A stretch of DNA of 64,000 bases from Heliocidaris erythrogramma (GCA_025617745.1 CM046862.1:55711946-55775945); one strand, 5' to 3'. Positions 46,494-57,069 are shown, numbered from the stretch's first letter. A program made the numbers and translations. The notes: generated by a model not told the origin, from the sequence alone.

Positions 46494-47024
46494 TTAAAGT
46501 TCAGTTCTGGGCCCTGTTTCATTAAGCTGTTCGTAAAATTACGCATGACTTTACGAACGACTTGAAAATGAAGTGCCAGAAAGGATGCCCAAAGTTTTTC
46601 CTGATGTTTTAACAAAGTGTGACGGTATTTCCAATAAACTCAATTACATTATGGCAAAAAATATACTTTGCAAAAATGTTTGTTATAACAAGAATGGTAA
46701 TCTACATCTGCACAGTTCAACTTTAGTTGATGCAGTTAAAAATGATTGAGCATCCCATTTGGCTTATCATATTCAAAGACCCTATCCAAAGAGGAAAATA
46801 AATTTTACCAATTATACATCAATGGAAAGCTTATTTCGGAAAGGTTGATCATGTCTACACAAGAATGAGTTGTTTACTGCGAGGTTTTGGAAACAAGAAA
46901 ATGATAAGAAATTGACCCAATCTCGCTGAAAAGCACATGGGACTGGTCTGCAAGCACAGACCCTAATTTGACACTTATCAGAAAATCATTGTCTTGAGAG
47001 AAGCCTAACCCAGCTACCTCCTGG

Positions 47025-47159
47025 GGAATGTTTCATCAAGTGTCTTGTCAGTGATATTTACTGACAAATTTTAGCGTTAACCAATCAGATGCAAGGATTT
47101 CAGTAGCTTATACCAGTTGTCGGTAAAAATCACTGACAAAACGCTTGATGGAACGTTCC
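47025..47159. mobile_element. CCWGG-type MITE, copy 1 (135 bp)
   Basis: Termini GGAATGTTTCATCAAG and CTTGATGGAACGTTCC; CCTGG lies directly outside both ends as a direct repeat (47020-47024 and 47160-47164). The interior TAACCAATCAGATGCAAGG is shared with the copies at 47974 and 62319. Confidence 0.82.
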
Positions 47160-47373
47160 CCTGGTCATGTCAGTATTGGTCAGGAACACCTGTGATACAG
47201 GGCCTGTGGTAGTCTTACAGTGCAGACACTCCTTTTCGACTTACCAGGGTTTGTGTCTGCAAACTACATGTACATGTAGCATGGGACGGCACACATGTGG
47301 CATGAATGCTCAGCCCTAACACTCTTTCTCATCATATTTCAAATAGGGAATTTAAAGAGCTATCCTTTCCAGG

Positions 47374-47542
47374 GAGGTGTTTCATAAAACTGTTCGTAAG
47401 TTACGCACGACTTTACGCACGACTGGTGATCAGTTCTTGTGCTAAATGATTAAGAATCTGATTAGTATATAGCACCCAAGAACATGTTTGAGTCATTCGT
47501 AAAGTCATTCGTAACTTTACGAACAGCTTTATGAAACACCAC
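47374..47542. mobile_element. CCWGG-type MITE, second subfamily (169 bp)
   Basis: Termini GAGGTGTTTCATAAAAC and GCTTTATGAAACACCAC; CCAGG lies outside both ends (47369-47373 and 47543-47547). Internal arms share TACGCACGACTTTACG with its relatives; an isolated half-copy (GTTTCATTAAGCTGTTCG) lies at about 46515-46565. Termini resemble those of the 135-bp subfamily. Confidence 0.75.
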
Positions 47543-47772
47543 CCAGGGGACATTTCTACTATGATGTTTTTCCAAACTGACATGTATAAAAGGAATGAGA
47601 AAGTTCACAAATTATTTTTCACCTTTCCCTCTTTTAAAAGAGAAGGTTGAGGTCTTGTAATAGTGAAAATATGTTGTGAGCTTTCTTATCTTTTATGTCA
47701 ATTTGGAAGAAGGACATGGAGAAATGTCCTCCGTAAAAGATTGCTCGTCATATGCCTTCAAAACTCGGAATA

Positions 47773-47929
47773 CAGTGGAAACTGGATATGAGGAACACTG
47801 TTATGACAAACCCTCGTTATAACAAGGTGATTTTGCCAGTCTGATTTTCTTGCCCTCTTATAACAAGGTTTCAATATAAAGAGGTACTTTCTTTGGTCCC
47901 AAGGAATTTGATATAATGAGGTACCACTG
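47773..47929. mobile_element. TA-flanked MITE with CAGTGG ends
   Basis: CAGTGGAAACTGGATATGAG and GAGGTACCACTG, with TA outside both ends (47771-47772 and 47930-47931). Internal arms pair through TCGTTATAACAAGGT and CTTATAACAAGGTTTC. Typical small Tc1/mariner-like MITE. The start of a related one (from about 48810) is interrupted by hAT-like copy 2. Confidence 0.7.
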
Positions 47930-47973
47930 TATGAGAAATACTTAAAGTGTTTTGACCAAAGTTTGATGCCAGG

Positions 47974-48105
47974 GGAGCGTGTCATCAAGCATTTTGTTAG
48001 TGATTTTGACTGACAAATTTGCTCTCAGCCAATCAAATGCAAGGATTTCAGAAGCTTATAACAGTTGTCTGTAAAAAATTTATAAAACGCTTGATGAAAC
48101 GTTCC
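47974..48105. mobile_element. CCWGG-type MITE, copy 2 (132 bp)
   Basis: Termini GGAGCGTGTCATCAAG and CTTGATGAAACGTTCC, with CCAGG outside both ends (47969-47973 and 48106-48110). Confidence 0.82.
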
Positions 48106-48555
48106 CCAGGTGTGGTTTTTGTCCCATACATATATATGTTCCTTTGTGCTATACATATGTTCCTTTGTGCTGTGCACGTGACCTCAAGCAAGATGGAGTC
48201 AAATTATTATCATTTTGATCGTGTACGCGAATTGGTATGCATGACATAATCAACTTTTTCAGTCTTCTGACCAGAACTTAAGTTTTTTGGTGTCATGACT
48301 CCTAAATTGGAATTTTTGCGAAACCATTTCTTTGGGGGGGGGGGGGGGGGGTCGGAATAACTTGGGTGACAAGGTAGCTGGAAAAAAAAGAAAAATATGT
48401 CATCAGTTGTACAAATATGTTGTCACATTTCCAACAAATTTGCTAACCATTATTCAAATCGTTGAAGATCCATTTTGCAATGAGTTCTCTCTCAATATTA
48501 TTGAAACATTGTGCAGCTTTAGTCTTCATCCCCCTTATCGTTTTCTTTCACACAG

Positions 48556-48736
48556 TCCCCCAAGAAGGTGGGAGATGACATCGCTAAGGCCACCCAGGAA
48601 TGGAAGGGGCTGAAGATCACCGTCATGCTGACTATCCAGAACCGTCAGGCCAAGGTCAGTGTGGTCCCCAGCGCATCGTCTTTGATCATCCGTGCCCTCA
48701 AGGAACCTCCTCGTGACAGGAAGAAGGTCAAGAACA
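48556..48736 (+). CDS. RPL12: RPL12 (uL11) exon 3
   Basis: After acceptor TTTCACACAG the exon encodes [20 protein letters not shown], then [40 protein letters not shown] (residues 38-97) plus one base, and ends AACA with donor GTAAGT. It covers the end of the N-terminal domain and the start of the rRNA-binding C-terminal domain (EPPRDRKK is conserved). The next codon should give Ile followed by KHSGNI, but nothing resembling it was found to the end of the window. The gene is therefore incomplete here and intron 3 is at least 15.2 kb, unusually long for a ribosomal-protein gene. Confidence 0.95.
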
Positions 48737-48858
48737 GTAAGTAAAAAAAAAACTCTTTCAATGCTAGATTTAGTCCTTCCTTACCGAGAAGGTGGGTTAG
48801 TAGCTTTGGTACAGTGGAAACTCAACTACAACAAGGACCATGAAAATTACCTTGTTAT

Positions 48859-49719
48859 TAAGTAAGCCTGAGTCATATCGAATATTTCATAATCCGGGAT
48901 TCGACGGCTTTGATTCGATCGAATACCGGTTAATCGATAAATGATGTGCGGTGAAAACAGAGTTGCACACAGTTGCACGCAGTGCATGCACCATGCACCG
49001 GTGACCGGTCCGCTGGCATCGCGGGCATAATGGGCTCTCGCTGCTCGCTAGCCAATGGCTAGTAAAATCACAGCGGACGAGCCAAAATCTTAAATTTCTA
49101 GTCCGTATGGCTAGCCAAATATAGTGTCGACACACCCGACAATGATTCAAATTCAAATAATCTTACTTTGTCTTTGGAGACGTTTGTTCGATGCAAAAAA
49201 AAAAAACCCAATACGAAATAAACTTTTCGTCGCTCATGACGTGACTCGACTTCATTCAGCTTCGCTTCACATATATAGATCATTCAGAAGTAATTGCCAA
49301 TTTGATGAGAGTGTGATATTAGTTATTGCGTACACTCGTACTCATGCCCGTATTTATCATGTTCAATTATACAATTGTCAAATTGACAATGCAGAGAGAG
49401 TGCAAGAATATTATCGTAAACTTCAGTTCGTAACGACAAAACGATTTTTCCATAGAGAAAGCACAGGTAAAGCGCGACGTCCTCCGCGAGCGAATTAGCG
49501 AAAGTTAGCCGACAGTTTGAACTTTGAAGTCGCCTTCACGTTCTCTGCTAGTATATGCTGTACGTTACAGAGTTTTTTTTTATTAGCTTTTTTCATGGTG
49601 GCTACGGTAGTCAAAAATCTGGCGGACTACAAATCGATGCACCGGATTTGCCAAAACGTATTCGGGATTCGATGTCTTCGATCGAACACCGGCTAACCAA
49701 TCGATTCGACTCAGGCTTA
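48859..49719. mobile_element. hAT-like non-autonomous element, copy 2 (861 bp)
   Basis: Ends TAAGTAAGCCTGAGTC and GACTCAGGCTTA, with CTTGTTAT outside both (48851-48858 and 49720-49727), an exact 8-bp target duplication. Same orientation as copy 1, with several small deletions relative to it. It interrupts a CAGTGG-ended TA-type MITE. Confidence 0.87.
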
Positions 49720-49898
49720 CTTGTTATATCAGGAATCTCTTTATATCGGATTAAAAAAAAACAAAAAACATAGACCTGGGTTGGCATTCTAAGATTTATT
49801 GTATCCCCCAGTAGAATGCCGGAGGATACTTTGGATTCAGCAGCTTTACGCCGCCACGTCACATTCTTGTGTGTGTTCTAACTGCCCCATTCCGTGAC

Positions 49899-50337
49899 GG
49901 ATTTCTTTCAAATGTTGTATGGAGGTGTATCTTGGTATAATCTACGCACCTATAATTTCTGGTGATGCTGCCCCCAGTGTCCCGTTACAGTATGTATAGG
50001 GACCAATTAAGTCATACTTTGGAGGATGTCTTTGTGTGCACTCTGCAAGATATATCTCTTGATGGTTTCCTTTCAAGTTTTGTATCGAGATGTATCTTGG
50101 TACAGTCTACACATCTTTACTTTTTGGTTATGCTGCCTGATTGTTCTGCCATTTATAGGGTCAAAGGTCATTTGTCCATTTTGTGCGCTCTTCTGCATTT
50201 CTTGACGGATTTCTTTCAAATTTTGTATTGAGATGTATCTTGGTCAAATCTACACATCTTTAGTTTTTGGTGATGCTGCCACCAGTGTTCCGTCTTATAT
50301 AAGGTCAAAGGTCATATTTTCAATATATTGTCACAGG
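49899..50337 (+). repeat. Three ~140-164-bp tandem units carrying DR1 motifs
   Basis: Each unit begins GATTTCTTTCAAATTTTGTA-like, then GAGATGTATCTTGGT, CTACACATCTTTA and TTTTTGGTGATGCTGCC. Units start at about 49899, 50063 and 50203. The second and third end with GGGTCAAAGGTCA (50158-50170) and AGGTCAAAGGTCA (50302-50314). It lies in RPL12 intron 3. Confidence 0.75.
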
Positions 50338-50340
50338 CAG

Positions 50341-50545
50341 TTAGGGAAGGGAAATTTATTATCACTAGCGCCCCGCTGCAGCGCGCCGCTAGTTTTGCGG
50401 CGCGGACGATTGGCCAGATGCTGGACGCTGCTGTTTCATTTTTTTCTCCTTCAAGGGCAGAGTGGGGAAAATATTATCTCATAGATCGGCGCGACGCAGC
50501 CAACCGCTAATCGTCCCGCCGAGGCGCGCCGCGTGATTTCTCTGA
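50341..50545 (+). repeat. GC-rich dispersed repeat, inverted partner at 63292-63490
   Basis: TTAGGGAAGGGAAATTTATT, then CTAGCGCCCCGCTGCAGCGC, CAGAGTGGGGAAAATATTAT and AGATCGGCGCG. The complement of 63292-63490 matches along the whole length at roughly 80%. Outside the matching segment no target duplication is seen. Confidence 0.7.
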
Positions 50546-50624
50546 TTGTCCCGCCGCGGCGCGCTGCTATAGACTGACTTTTATAGCTTGTGTGCTTTTC
50601 AGTATTGCAAGGCATGATTGGGGT

Positions 50625-51116
50625 TAACTCCAGGGAGCTCCAGATACAAATACCAAAGTCGACCTCGCCCATTAGTATGACTAGTCGCATCGCTTAATTT
50701 CGGCAGGTAAGATAGAAATTTGTACTTACATTTCAAGAGAATTACTGTAACTATCTAGGAGGCTCTTTGATTTTACGATTTAACGATTATTCCGATGAAA
50801 AAAAATGGAATTTCCTCGCCAAGCCGATCTTTCCCCGCACTGTAACCGTCGATAAAATGACTCGATCGCACGGTGCGTAATGTGTACAATATACCGTCGC
50901 TGACTAATCACTGACACAGTGCGATCAAGTCATTTTAATTTTTTTTCATCGAAATAATGGTTAAATCGTAAAATCAAAGAGCCTCGTAGATAGTTACAGT
51001 AATTCTCTTGAAATGTAAGTACAAATTTCTATCTTACCTGCCGAAATTAAGCGATGCGACTAGTCATACTAACGGGCGAGGTCGACTTTGGTTATTTGTA
51101 CCCGAGGCTGGAGTTA
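50625..51116. mobile_element. Foldback element, TAACTCCAGGG family, 492 bp
   Basis: Begins TAACTCCAGGGAGCTCCAG and ends GAGGCTGGAGTTA. GATTGGGGT occurs exactly outside both ends (50616-50624 and 51117-51125), a 9-bp duplication as in Mutator-like elements. Arms of about 200 bases pair, including TTACTGTAACTATCTAGGA near 50741 and the complement near 50983, leaving a centre with GATCGCACGGTGCG. Non-coding. Confidence 0.87.
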
Positions 51117-51512
51117 GATTGGGGTCGAACCCTGATTGAATAAATGAGGTTGGACTGTATTAATTTCAGCATAAACCTTCTAGTTCTAGAGAGTCTTGGG
51201 TATCTTTTCCTTGTGACACTTAATTGACCAGTTTGGAGTTATCCCATGTTCAAAATGACCTTTATTATTAATAATATCCATAGATATTTAAAAACATGGA
51301 AATGTATTTTTGTGCGCTTAGATCAGACACTCAACCTGGATATCACGAATTCACCAAACAACCCTGTACACAGCAAAATAAGGGCACTGGCCCCTGGCTT
51401 CTAAATTTTAAATAAAATTATCGTCGCCAGCTGATTTTGCTGAAAAAAAATATGATCGCGATAGACTCATCTCAGCTCAGTGTGCCTCACTGCACTCAGT
51501 CTCAGCTACTAT

Positions 51513-52070
51513 TAACTCCAGGGAGCTCCAGGTACAACTATCCAAAGTCGACCTCGCCCATTTTATGGCTAAAAGCATCGCTTAATTTCGGCAGGTAAGA
51601 TAGAAATTTGTACTTAAACTTCAAGAGAATTACTGTAACTATGTAGCAGGCCCTTTGATTTTACGATTTAACGATTGTTTCGATGAAAAAAATGGAATTT
51701 CCTCGCAGAGCCGATCTTTTCCCCGTACTGTACCGTCGATTCAAATGACTCGATCGCACTGTGTGTAATGTACCGTATATACGTCGCTGACTCGATCACA
51801 CAGTGCGATCGAGTCATTTGAATCGACGGTACAGTACGGGGAAAAGATCGGCTCTGCGAGGAAATTCCATTTTTTTCATCGAAACAATCGTTAAATCGTA
51901 AAATCAAACTGCCTGCTACATAGTTACAGTAATTCTCTTGAAGTTTAAGTACAAATTTCTATCTTACCTGCCGAAATTAAGCGATGCTTTTAGCCATAAA
52001 ATGGGCGAGGTCGACTTTGGATAGTTGTACCTGGAGCTCCAACGCTGCGCGTTGGAGCTCCCTGGAGTTA
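51513..52070. mobile_element. Foldback element, TAACTCCAGGG family, 558 bp
   Basis: Begins TAACTCCAGGGAGCTCCAGG and ends GAGCTCCCTGGAGTTA. AGCTACTAT lies exactly outside both ends (51504-51512 and 52071-52079), again 9 bp. Arms are near-identical over about 260 bases (for example CCGATCTTTTCCCCGTACTG against CAGTACGGGGAAAAGATCGG), so this copy is younger than 50625-51116. An extra small hairpin (GGAGCTCCAACGCTGCGCG) is tucked into the right end, recalling micro-element B at 12227. Confidence 0.9.
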
Positions 52071-52079
52071 AGCTACTAT

Positions 52080-52806
52080 ATGCATGCATGGACACGCGAA
52101 TGTGGAAGAAAAAAAGCTTCCGTCGACAGTCGTATTATACAACTCGCGTGCAAGAGAAATGCATTCCCCACGAAACCACATGTATATATTATGTACGAAT
52201 CCCCACGAAACTATGTATTGTACAGATGTGCATTGTATACCCCATGTAACCACATGCGCTGCATGCACGAAACCCCACCAAACTATGCACATGTGCGCTG
52301 CGGAAAAGTTTATTACACAACCTGCAATTCCATTCACGAACTTACTCCCTCGTATTACCGTGCGCTCCGTGTGTATTTACGTTCATCCAAGAACAGTTTT
52401 AGCGGGAGTGAATGCAGTGGGGAAAATTTCGTAAACAGTGGCAATTCGATTTACCAAGCTCCCTCCTCGTACCAGTGTCCGCTTCGTATACTCGTAGATC
52501 TAATACATGTGCAGACCAAGTAAAATTTAAGCGGGAGGAGGTTTGGATATGGCTGAAACTTAGCTCACGAAGCTAAATTTCTACATGGAGCCTCGGAACA
52601 CTGTACAGTTGTGTGTGACTGTGAAACTCGGTGCGATGAAAGTTGGGAGTATGGGATTCATTCAAAACACAACAAACCAAAAATATACGCGATATAAATA
52701 AGATTAGAAATAAGACAGTCTTGGTGCTACTTTTATTAGTAGATTGTCATCTTATTATTCATTTTTTGTCATACAGAATACAAATTTTGATTATTATTTC
52801 CTGGCC
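52080..52806. other. Spacer, no gene seen
   Basis: Loose ~45-bp echoes of CCCCACGAAACTATG occur at about 52155-52290. A 179-codon open frame begins inside the neighbouring foldback arm and crosses this stretch; it has no recognisable domain and is not called. Confidence 0.45.
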
Positions 52807-52827
52807 ATCAGAAGGGGGTCTGCTCGC

Positions 52828-53300
52828 TAGTCATAAGGACCGCTATTCATAAAAAAAAAATATTCATAAGGACCGCTATTCATAATAAGACATAAGGGTT
52901 GCTATTCATAAGGGTAATTATTCATAAGGACCGCCATTCATAATAAGACATAAGGATCGCTATTCATAATATGGAAAGAGGGTCGCTATTCATAATACCA
53001 AATCAGGGTCGTTAATCATAAGGGTCCCTATTCATAATACGAAAATAGGGTCGCTATTCATAAAGGTCGCTATTCATAAAGGTCGCTATTCATAAAGGTC
53101 AATATTCATAAGGGTCGCTATTCATAATCGAAGAAGAGGGTCGCTATTCATAATCACAAAAGAGGGTCGCTATTCATAATCACATAAGAGGGTCGCTATT
53201 CATAATCGGAGAAGAGGGTCGCTATTCATAATCACAAAAGAGGGTCGCTATTCATAATCACATAAGAGTGTCGCTATTCATAATCAAAGAAGAGGGTTGT
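52828..53300 (+). repeat. Left subterminal array, GGGTCGCTATTCATAA units
   Basis: About 20 units of 16-27 bp: a core (GGWCCGCTATTCATAA or GGTCGCTATTCATAA) plus a variable tail such as TCACAAAAGA, TCGAAGAAGA or nothing. Tail-bearing units cluster at the inner end. Confidence 0.9.
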
Positions 53301-53639
53301 CATTTAAATCAAATAAGAAAGGGATATGGAGGAAGGACAACCCAAGGCCCAACGGTATTGTATTTAAGAAAGCTCTATACAATGCATTTCCGGTTTTTGT
53401 CAAATATATCCCTATTTTCTACAAAAAGTGAACTATATTTATCAATACTCCCCACACTTTGAAAGGCGCTTTGCCAGTGCCTTAAGAATTAAAAAAAAAC
53501 GATGTCTAATCCATACATCTACGTGGGAGGAGAGGACCCCCCCCCCCCCCCATCCACACACCCACATACACTCAGACATGTGCTTTGTTTTTAATATTGG
53601 AGTGACATTGCCACACCTATTTTACAGTTAGGGGAAGTA

Positions 53640-54012
53640 CTGGTTGTCTATTTATGTACCCTTTTCGTTCTTTCTTTTTTCTTTTTCCTCCTCTCTCTCT
53701 CTCTCTCTTCCTCTTTCCTTCCTTTTCCAGCTTCTTGTTTCTTTGTTTCTGCATGGTTTTCTGCAAGACATGGACCTCTTGCTTGTACTCTTATTTCCTT
53801 ATGTAAACTGTTTACGTAGATTTATCATGGAATAATTATTGTCATGCCTCTTTATTCTCAATGTGTTAATATATTTTTGATACATGTGCATTAATATATT
53901 TTTCTGTATTCATTCTTATCCATCACGTGCAGTTTTTTATGCTTGAAATTGGGAAATCAGATTGTAACACAATTTGTATCCTTGTTGCATGACAATAAAT
54001 GAATGATTGTAT
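53640..54012 (+). mobile_element. Possible LINE 3' tail
   Basis: A CT-rich stretch, then AT-rich DNA ending GACAATAAATGAATGATTG, resembling the 3' ends of CR1/L2-type LINEs in invertebrates. There is no reverse-transcriptase frame, so this is a weak call. Confidence 0.25.
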
Positions 54013-54809
54013 CATCCAGATCCTCCCGTTTCTCAACTCCTGTGAAGACCTAATCCTTAGCCTTTATCTCAAGTTCCAGCAATCGTCCATTTGGGGGGAG
54101 ATGAGGGGAAAGTTGGGCGGGGAGGGGGGGGGGATTCTCGTAGGGGGTAGTTGTCCTGGAGATTAGTTGTAGGGGTAGTTGTCCGGATACGGGCTTAGAA
54201 ATTGCCGCGAAAAAATTGTTTTCGTTTTTATTTTGGGGTGGGATAGTAATATTTTCATAATACGTGATTTTAGTAACGTACAATTCATTGGCATCTACCG
54301 TTTTTTACAGTGTGCCCCTGTTTATGGGCATGGATGGGAATGAAATATGCCCTCCCACGGTTGGGACTTTCAAATTTCCCCGAGTTAAAAATCACCTCTC
54401 AAAGCATTTGAGTAATTACTAACTTATTAATTTCATTATATTCTTTGAAATCTTTATTTCGGTCTTCCTTATCATAATCTTAACAAAAATCATAACAAAA
54501 ATTATCACCATGTTGATCGATCGTGATCCTATGAATAATAATCATCATGGTCATCCTCCTCCTCCTCCTGATCATATTATTTGATCATGTCATTTATTGA
54601 AGGTGAATTATTGCGGGGGGGGGGGGGGGGGGTGATACAAACCAATCCTACAGGCCACCCCCCCCCCCCCCCCCATTACAAGGGCATGCGCATCATGTAT
54701 TTTCTATGTTTGTTTGATCTTAATTCAATTCTATCAAATTTATTCCCATTTCTTTATACTGTAAAGCATATTGGTTGTATGTAAACAACCACAGGACCAA
54801 CGGCTTTAA

Positions 54810-55484
54810 CCCTAATAGAGCCGGGTTATTTAGACCCATCTCACAGCCGGAGGTGGGGGCTGATTCCGCCCCCTAAGATCTCGGCCGTCCACCGCGCATT
54901 CGCAACGAAAATCGGCACACACGTCGCCAACCACGTAATCTACAAAACTGTATAGTCAATTTCTCCGAAAAATTTAATAACTAATTAATTATGCTAATTT
55001 ATGCATTAATTTGCTCTAATTAATTAAATAAAGCCCCAAAACTGCTAATTTTTGGTATAGAGACTCTTTGTCAGATTCTGATCAAATAAACCGGTAAAAA
55101 TCCTTTTTTTCTTATGTTTTTTATTGTTTTTTCGATGGAATTTGTCGGCGACACTATTTTAATCCTAAACAACATAAAATTAATTTTTTTTAAACAGTAA
55201 AAGTAAAAATAATGAAACATTTATGAATTTTAGCTGGAAACACATTTTGGATTGGATTTGTACACGAAATCACGTTTTTGAACAATTTTGGGTCTGACAT
55301 GCACTTACGAAATGTTGGGTAACTCCGGAACCGCGCGCGCGGACATCACAAATTTGGTCTCAAAAGTTGCGCAAGACTTGAAAGAAAAAAGTAGTGAAGC
55401 GGCGTGGTGACTGCTTTTCGCGATGCGAACATATTACGCGAAACGTCGAGGGGGGGGGGGGGATCCGCCCCGGGCCTATTAGGG
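54810..55484. mobile_element. TTAA-type MITE, CCCTAATAGAGCC family, complete copy
   Basis: TTAA at 54806-54809 and 55485-55488; ends CCCTAATAGAGCCGGG and CCCGGGCCTATTAGGG. Inner sequence matches 31834-32590. The terminal CCCTAA/TTAGGG resemblance to telomere repeats is a coincidence of the termini plus TTAA. Nested in the 52815-56903 element. Confidence 0.88.
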
Positions 55485-55489
55485 TTAAG

Positions 55490-55603
55490 TCCTCTCCGAG
55501 GGACTTGAGGTTAATGCCTTACCAAAGGACATGAGTGCATCCTGGTTTCAAACACGCATCCTTCAGTTACAAAGCCACTGTTCGACCTCTGAGCTATCTC
55601 GCC
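55490..55603 (-). mobile_element. tRNA-derived SINE fragment
   Basis: Minus-strand head GGCGAGATAGCTCAGAGGTC with box-A-like TAGCTCAGAGGTCG, anticodon-loop-like CTTTGTAAC (TGT, Thr-like) and box-B-like GTGTTTGAAACC. The body runs down to the TTAA MITE at 55488. Pol III type head is clear; family unknown. Confidence 0.6.
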
Positions 55604-55649
55604 TATCTCTGAGGATTATGGACATGATAGAATAACACCTACTACAGCA

Positions 55650-55675
55650 CCCCCCCCCCCCCCCCCCCCCCCCCC
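55650..55675 (+). repeat. C homopolymer, 26 bases
   Basis: An uninterrupted C run. Its true length is likely uncertain in the assembly. Confidence 0.9.
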
Positions 55676-56267
55676 GCCACCCGCACACAGACTATGCCAT
55701 TTATGAATTGCTTTGACGAACATTGTCAGTACTATGCAGGGAGGGGGAGATTCCCCCATAGAGTTGTTAGGGGTATGTAACTATATGGTTTTCCCCCTCC
55801 CGCGCGAAGTGCGAAAGCTCTGACGTTTTATAGCAAATCTGAGAGGGGGGGGGGGGGTCCCTCTGAAGTTTTGTAGCAAATTTGAGAGAAAGATAAAGGC
55901 TCGTACATGTAGCACCTCCTTTTAGGCGGAAAGTTAGTTCGACACCCACGCAATGCTGCACTGCATGTATCAGGGGTGGATGCATGGATGGGGAGTTTAT
56001 ACTTCCCCCTCCCCGCGGGAAACGCGAAAACTGACGCAAATTTCGTAGCTTTTATCGTTCTCTTCCTCCGCTTCCTCACGCTTTTTCGCTCTCGCCTGTT
56101 TTTAAGGGGTGTATTTGTTTCATCGCCCGTCCCCATATTGGCTCGACACAGCCGTGGGGTGTCTAGATCCCATCCAATATTATTATTTTTGTTCTTTCAT
56201 ATTTGAGTGTTCATTGAACAATGAAAATCATATTTTATTTTGACAAATAATCCTAACCCTAACCTAT

Positions 56268-56895
56268 TCTTCGATTATGAATAGCACCCCTCTTTCGTGA
56301 ATATGAATAGCGACCCTCTTCTTTGATTATGATTAGTGACCCTCATGTTCGATTATGAATAGCGACCCTCTTCTGTGATTATGAATAGCGACCCTATACT
56401 TCGATTATGAATAGCGACCCTCTTCTCTGATTATGAATAGCGACCCTCTTCTTTGATTATGAATAGCGACCCTCTTCTTTGATTATGAATAGCGACCCTC
56501 TTCTTCGATTATGAATAGCGACCCTCTTCTGTGATTATGAATAGCGACCCTTATGAATATTGACCTTTATGAATAGCGACCCTTATGATTAACGACCCCG
56601 ATTTGGTATTATGAATAGCGACCCTGTATCTGTATTATGTATAGCGACCCTTATGACTTATTATGAATAGCGGCCCTTATGAGTAATGACCCTTTTCTTC
56701 GATTATGAATAGCGACCCTCTTCTCATATTATGAATAGCAATCCTTATGAATAATGCTCCTTATGAGTTTATGAATAGTGACCCCCTTTTCGCTTTATGA
56801 ATAGCGACCCTACAGGTATAGGAAATTACACGTTATGACTAGCGGTCCTTATGAGCCACTGATCCTTATGACTAGCGGTCCTTATGACTAGCGAG
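56268..56895 (-). repeat. Right subterminal array, inverted GGGTCGCTATTCATAA units
   Basis: More than 20 units reading TTATGAATAGCGACCC on the plus strand, with tails TCTTCTTTGA, TCTTCTGTGA and others, ending at the outer side with TGACTAGCGGTCCTTATG. Mirrors 52828-53300. Confidence 0.9.
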
Positions 56896-57069
56896 GTTAC
56901 CCCATCAGAAGTATGAAATTACACTCGCCATTGGCCAGCAACCAAAATAAATGAAACGATCACTTTTACAAAGATTTGGTCGCCCAGTGCTACACAGGGC
57001 TGATGAGTGAACAGCAGACTTCTCTAGTACTTAAAATAAATTGCCCCCTTAATTGTGTATTTTTCCGGC

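Larger units (their letters stand above)
52815..56903. mobile_element. 4.1-kb element with inverted minisatellite arms and 8-bp duplication
   Basis: ATCAGAAG lies exactly outside both ends (52807-52814 and 56904-56911). Ends GGGGTCTGCTCGCTAGTC and GACTAGCGAGGTTACCCC are inverted repeats. Just inside each is a long array of GGTCGCTATTCATAA-type units, inverted between the two sides. Rare unit variants (GTTAATCATAA, then GTCAATATTCATAA) appear in the same order in both arms, so the arms are true inverted copies. The interior (53300-56267) has a TTAA MITE, a tRNA-like SINE and homopolymers but no transposase. The 8-bp duplication and subterminal repeats suggest an hAT-like, non-autonomous element. 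Confidence 0.85.

Noticed and set aside
51984-52523. 179-codon open frame, the longest without N or pure low complexity
   Set aside because: It starts inside the right arm of the 558-bp foldback element and runs into spacer. No domain, no start context, and mixed composition fit a chance frame.
52828-53300. CRISPR array
   Set aside because: Units are 16-27 bp with no unique spacers of constant length, and the DNA is clearly from an animal.
54806-55488. Telomere-like repeats (CCCTAA)
   Set aside because: A single CCCTAA at each end, explained by element termini plus TTAA; there is no tandem array. The short CTAACCCTAACC stretch near 60000 is also too brief.
55767-56206. Overlapping frames of 76-102 codons on both strands
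   Set aside because: They overlap one another in different frames in GC-rich spacer inside the 4.1-kb element, with no family resemblance.
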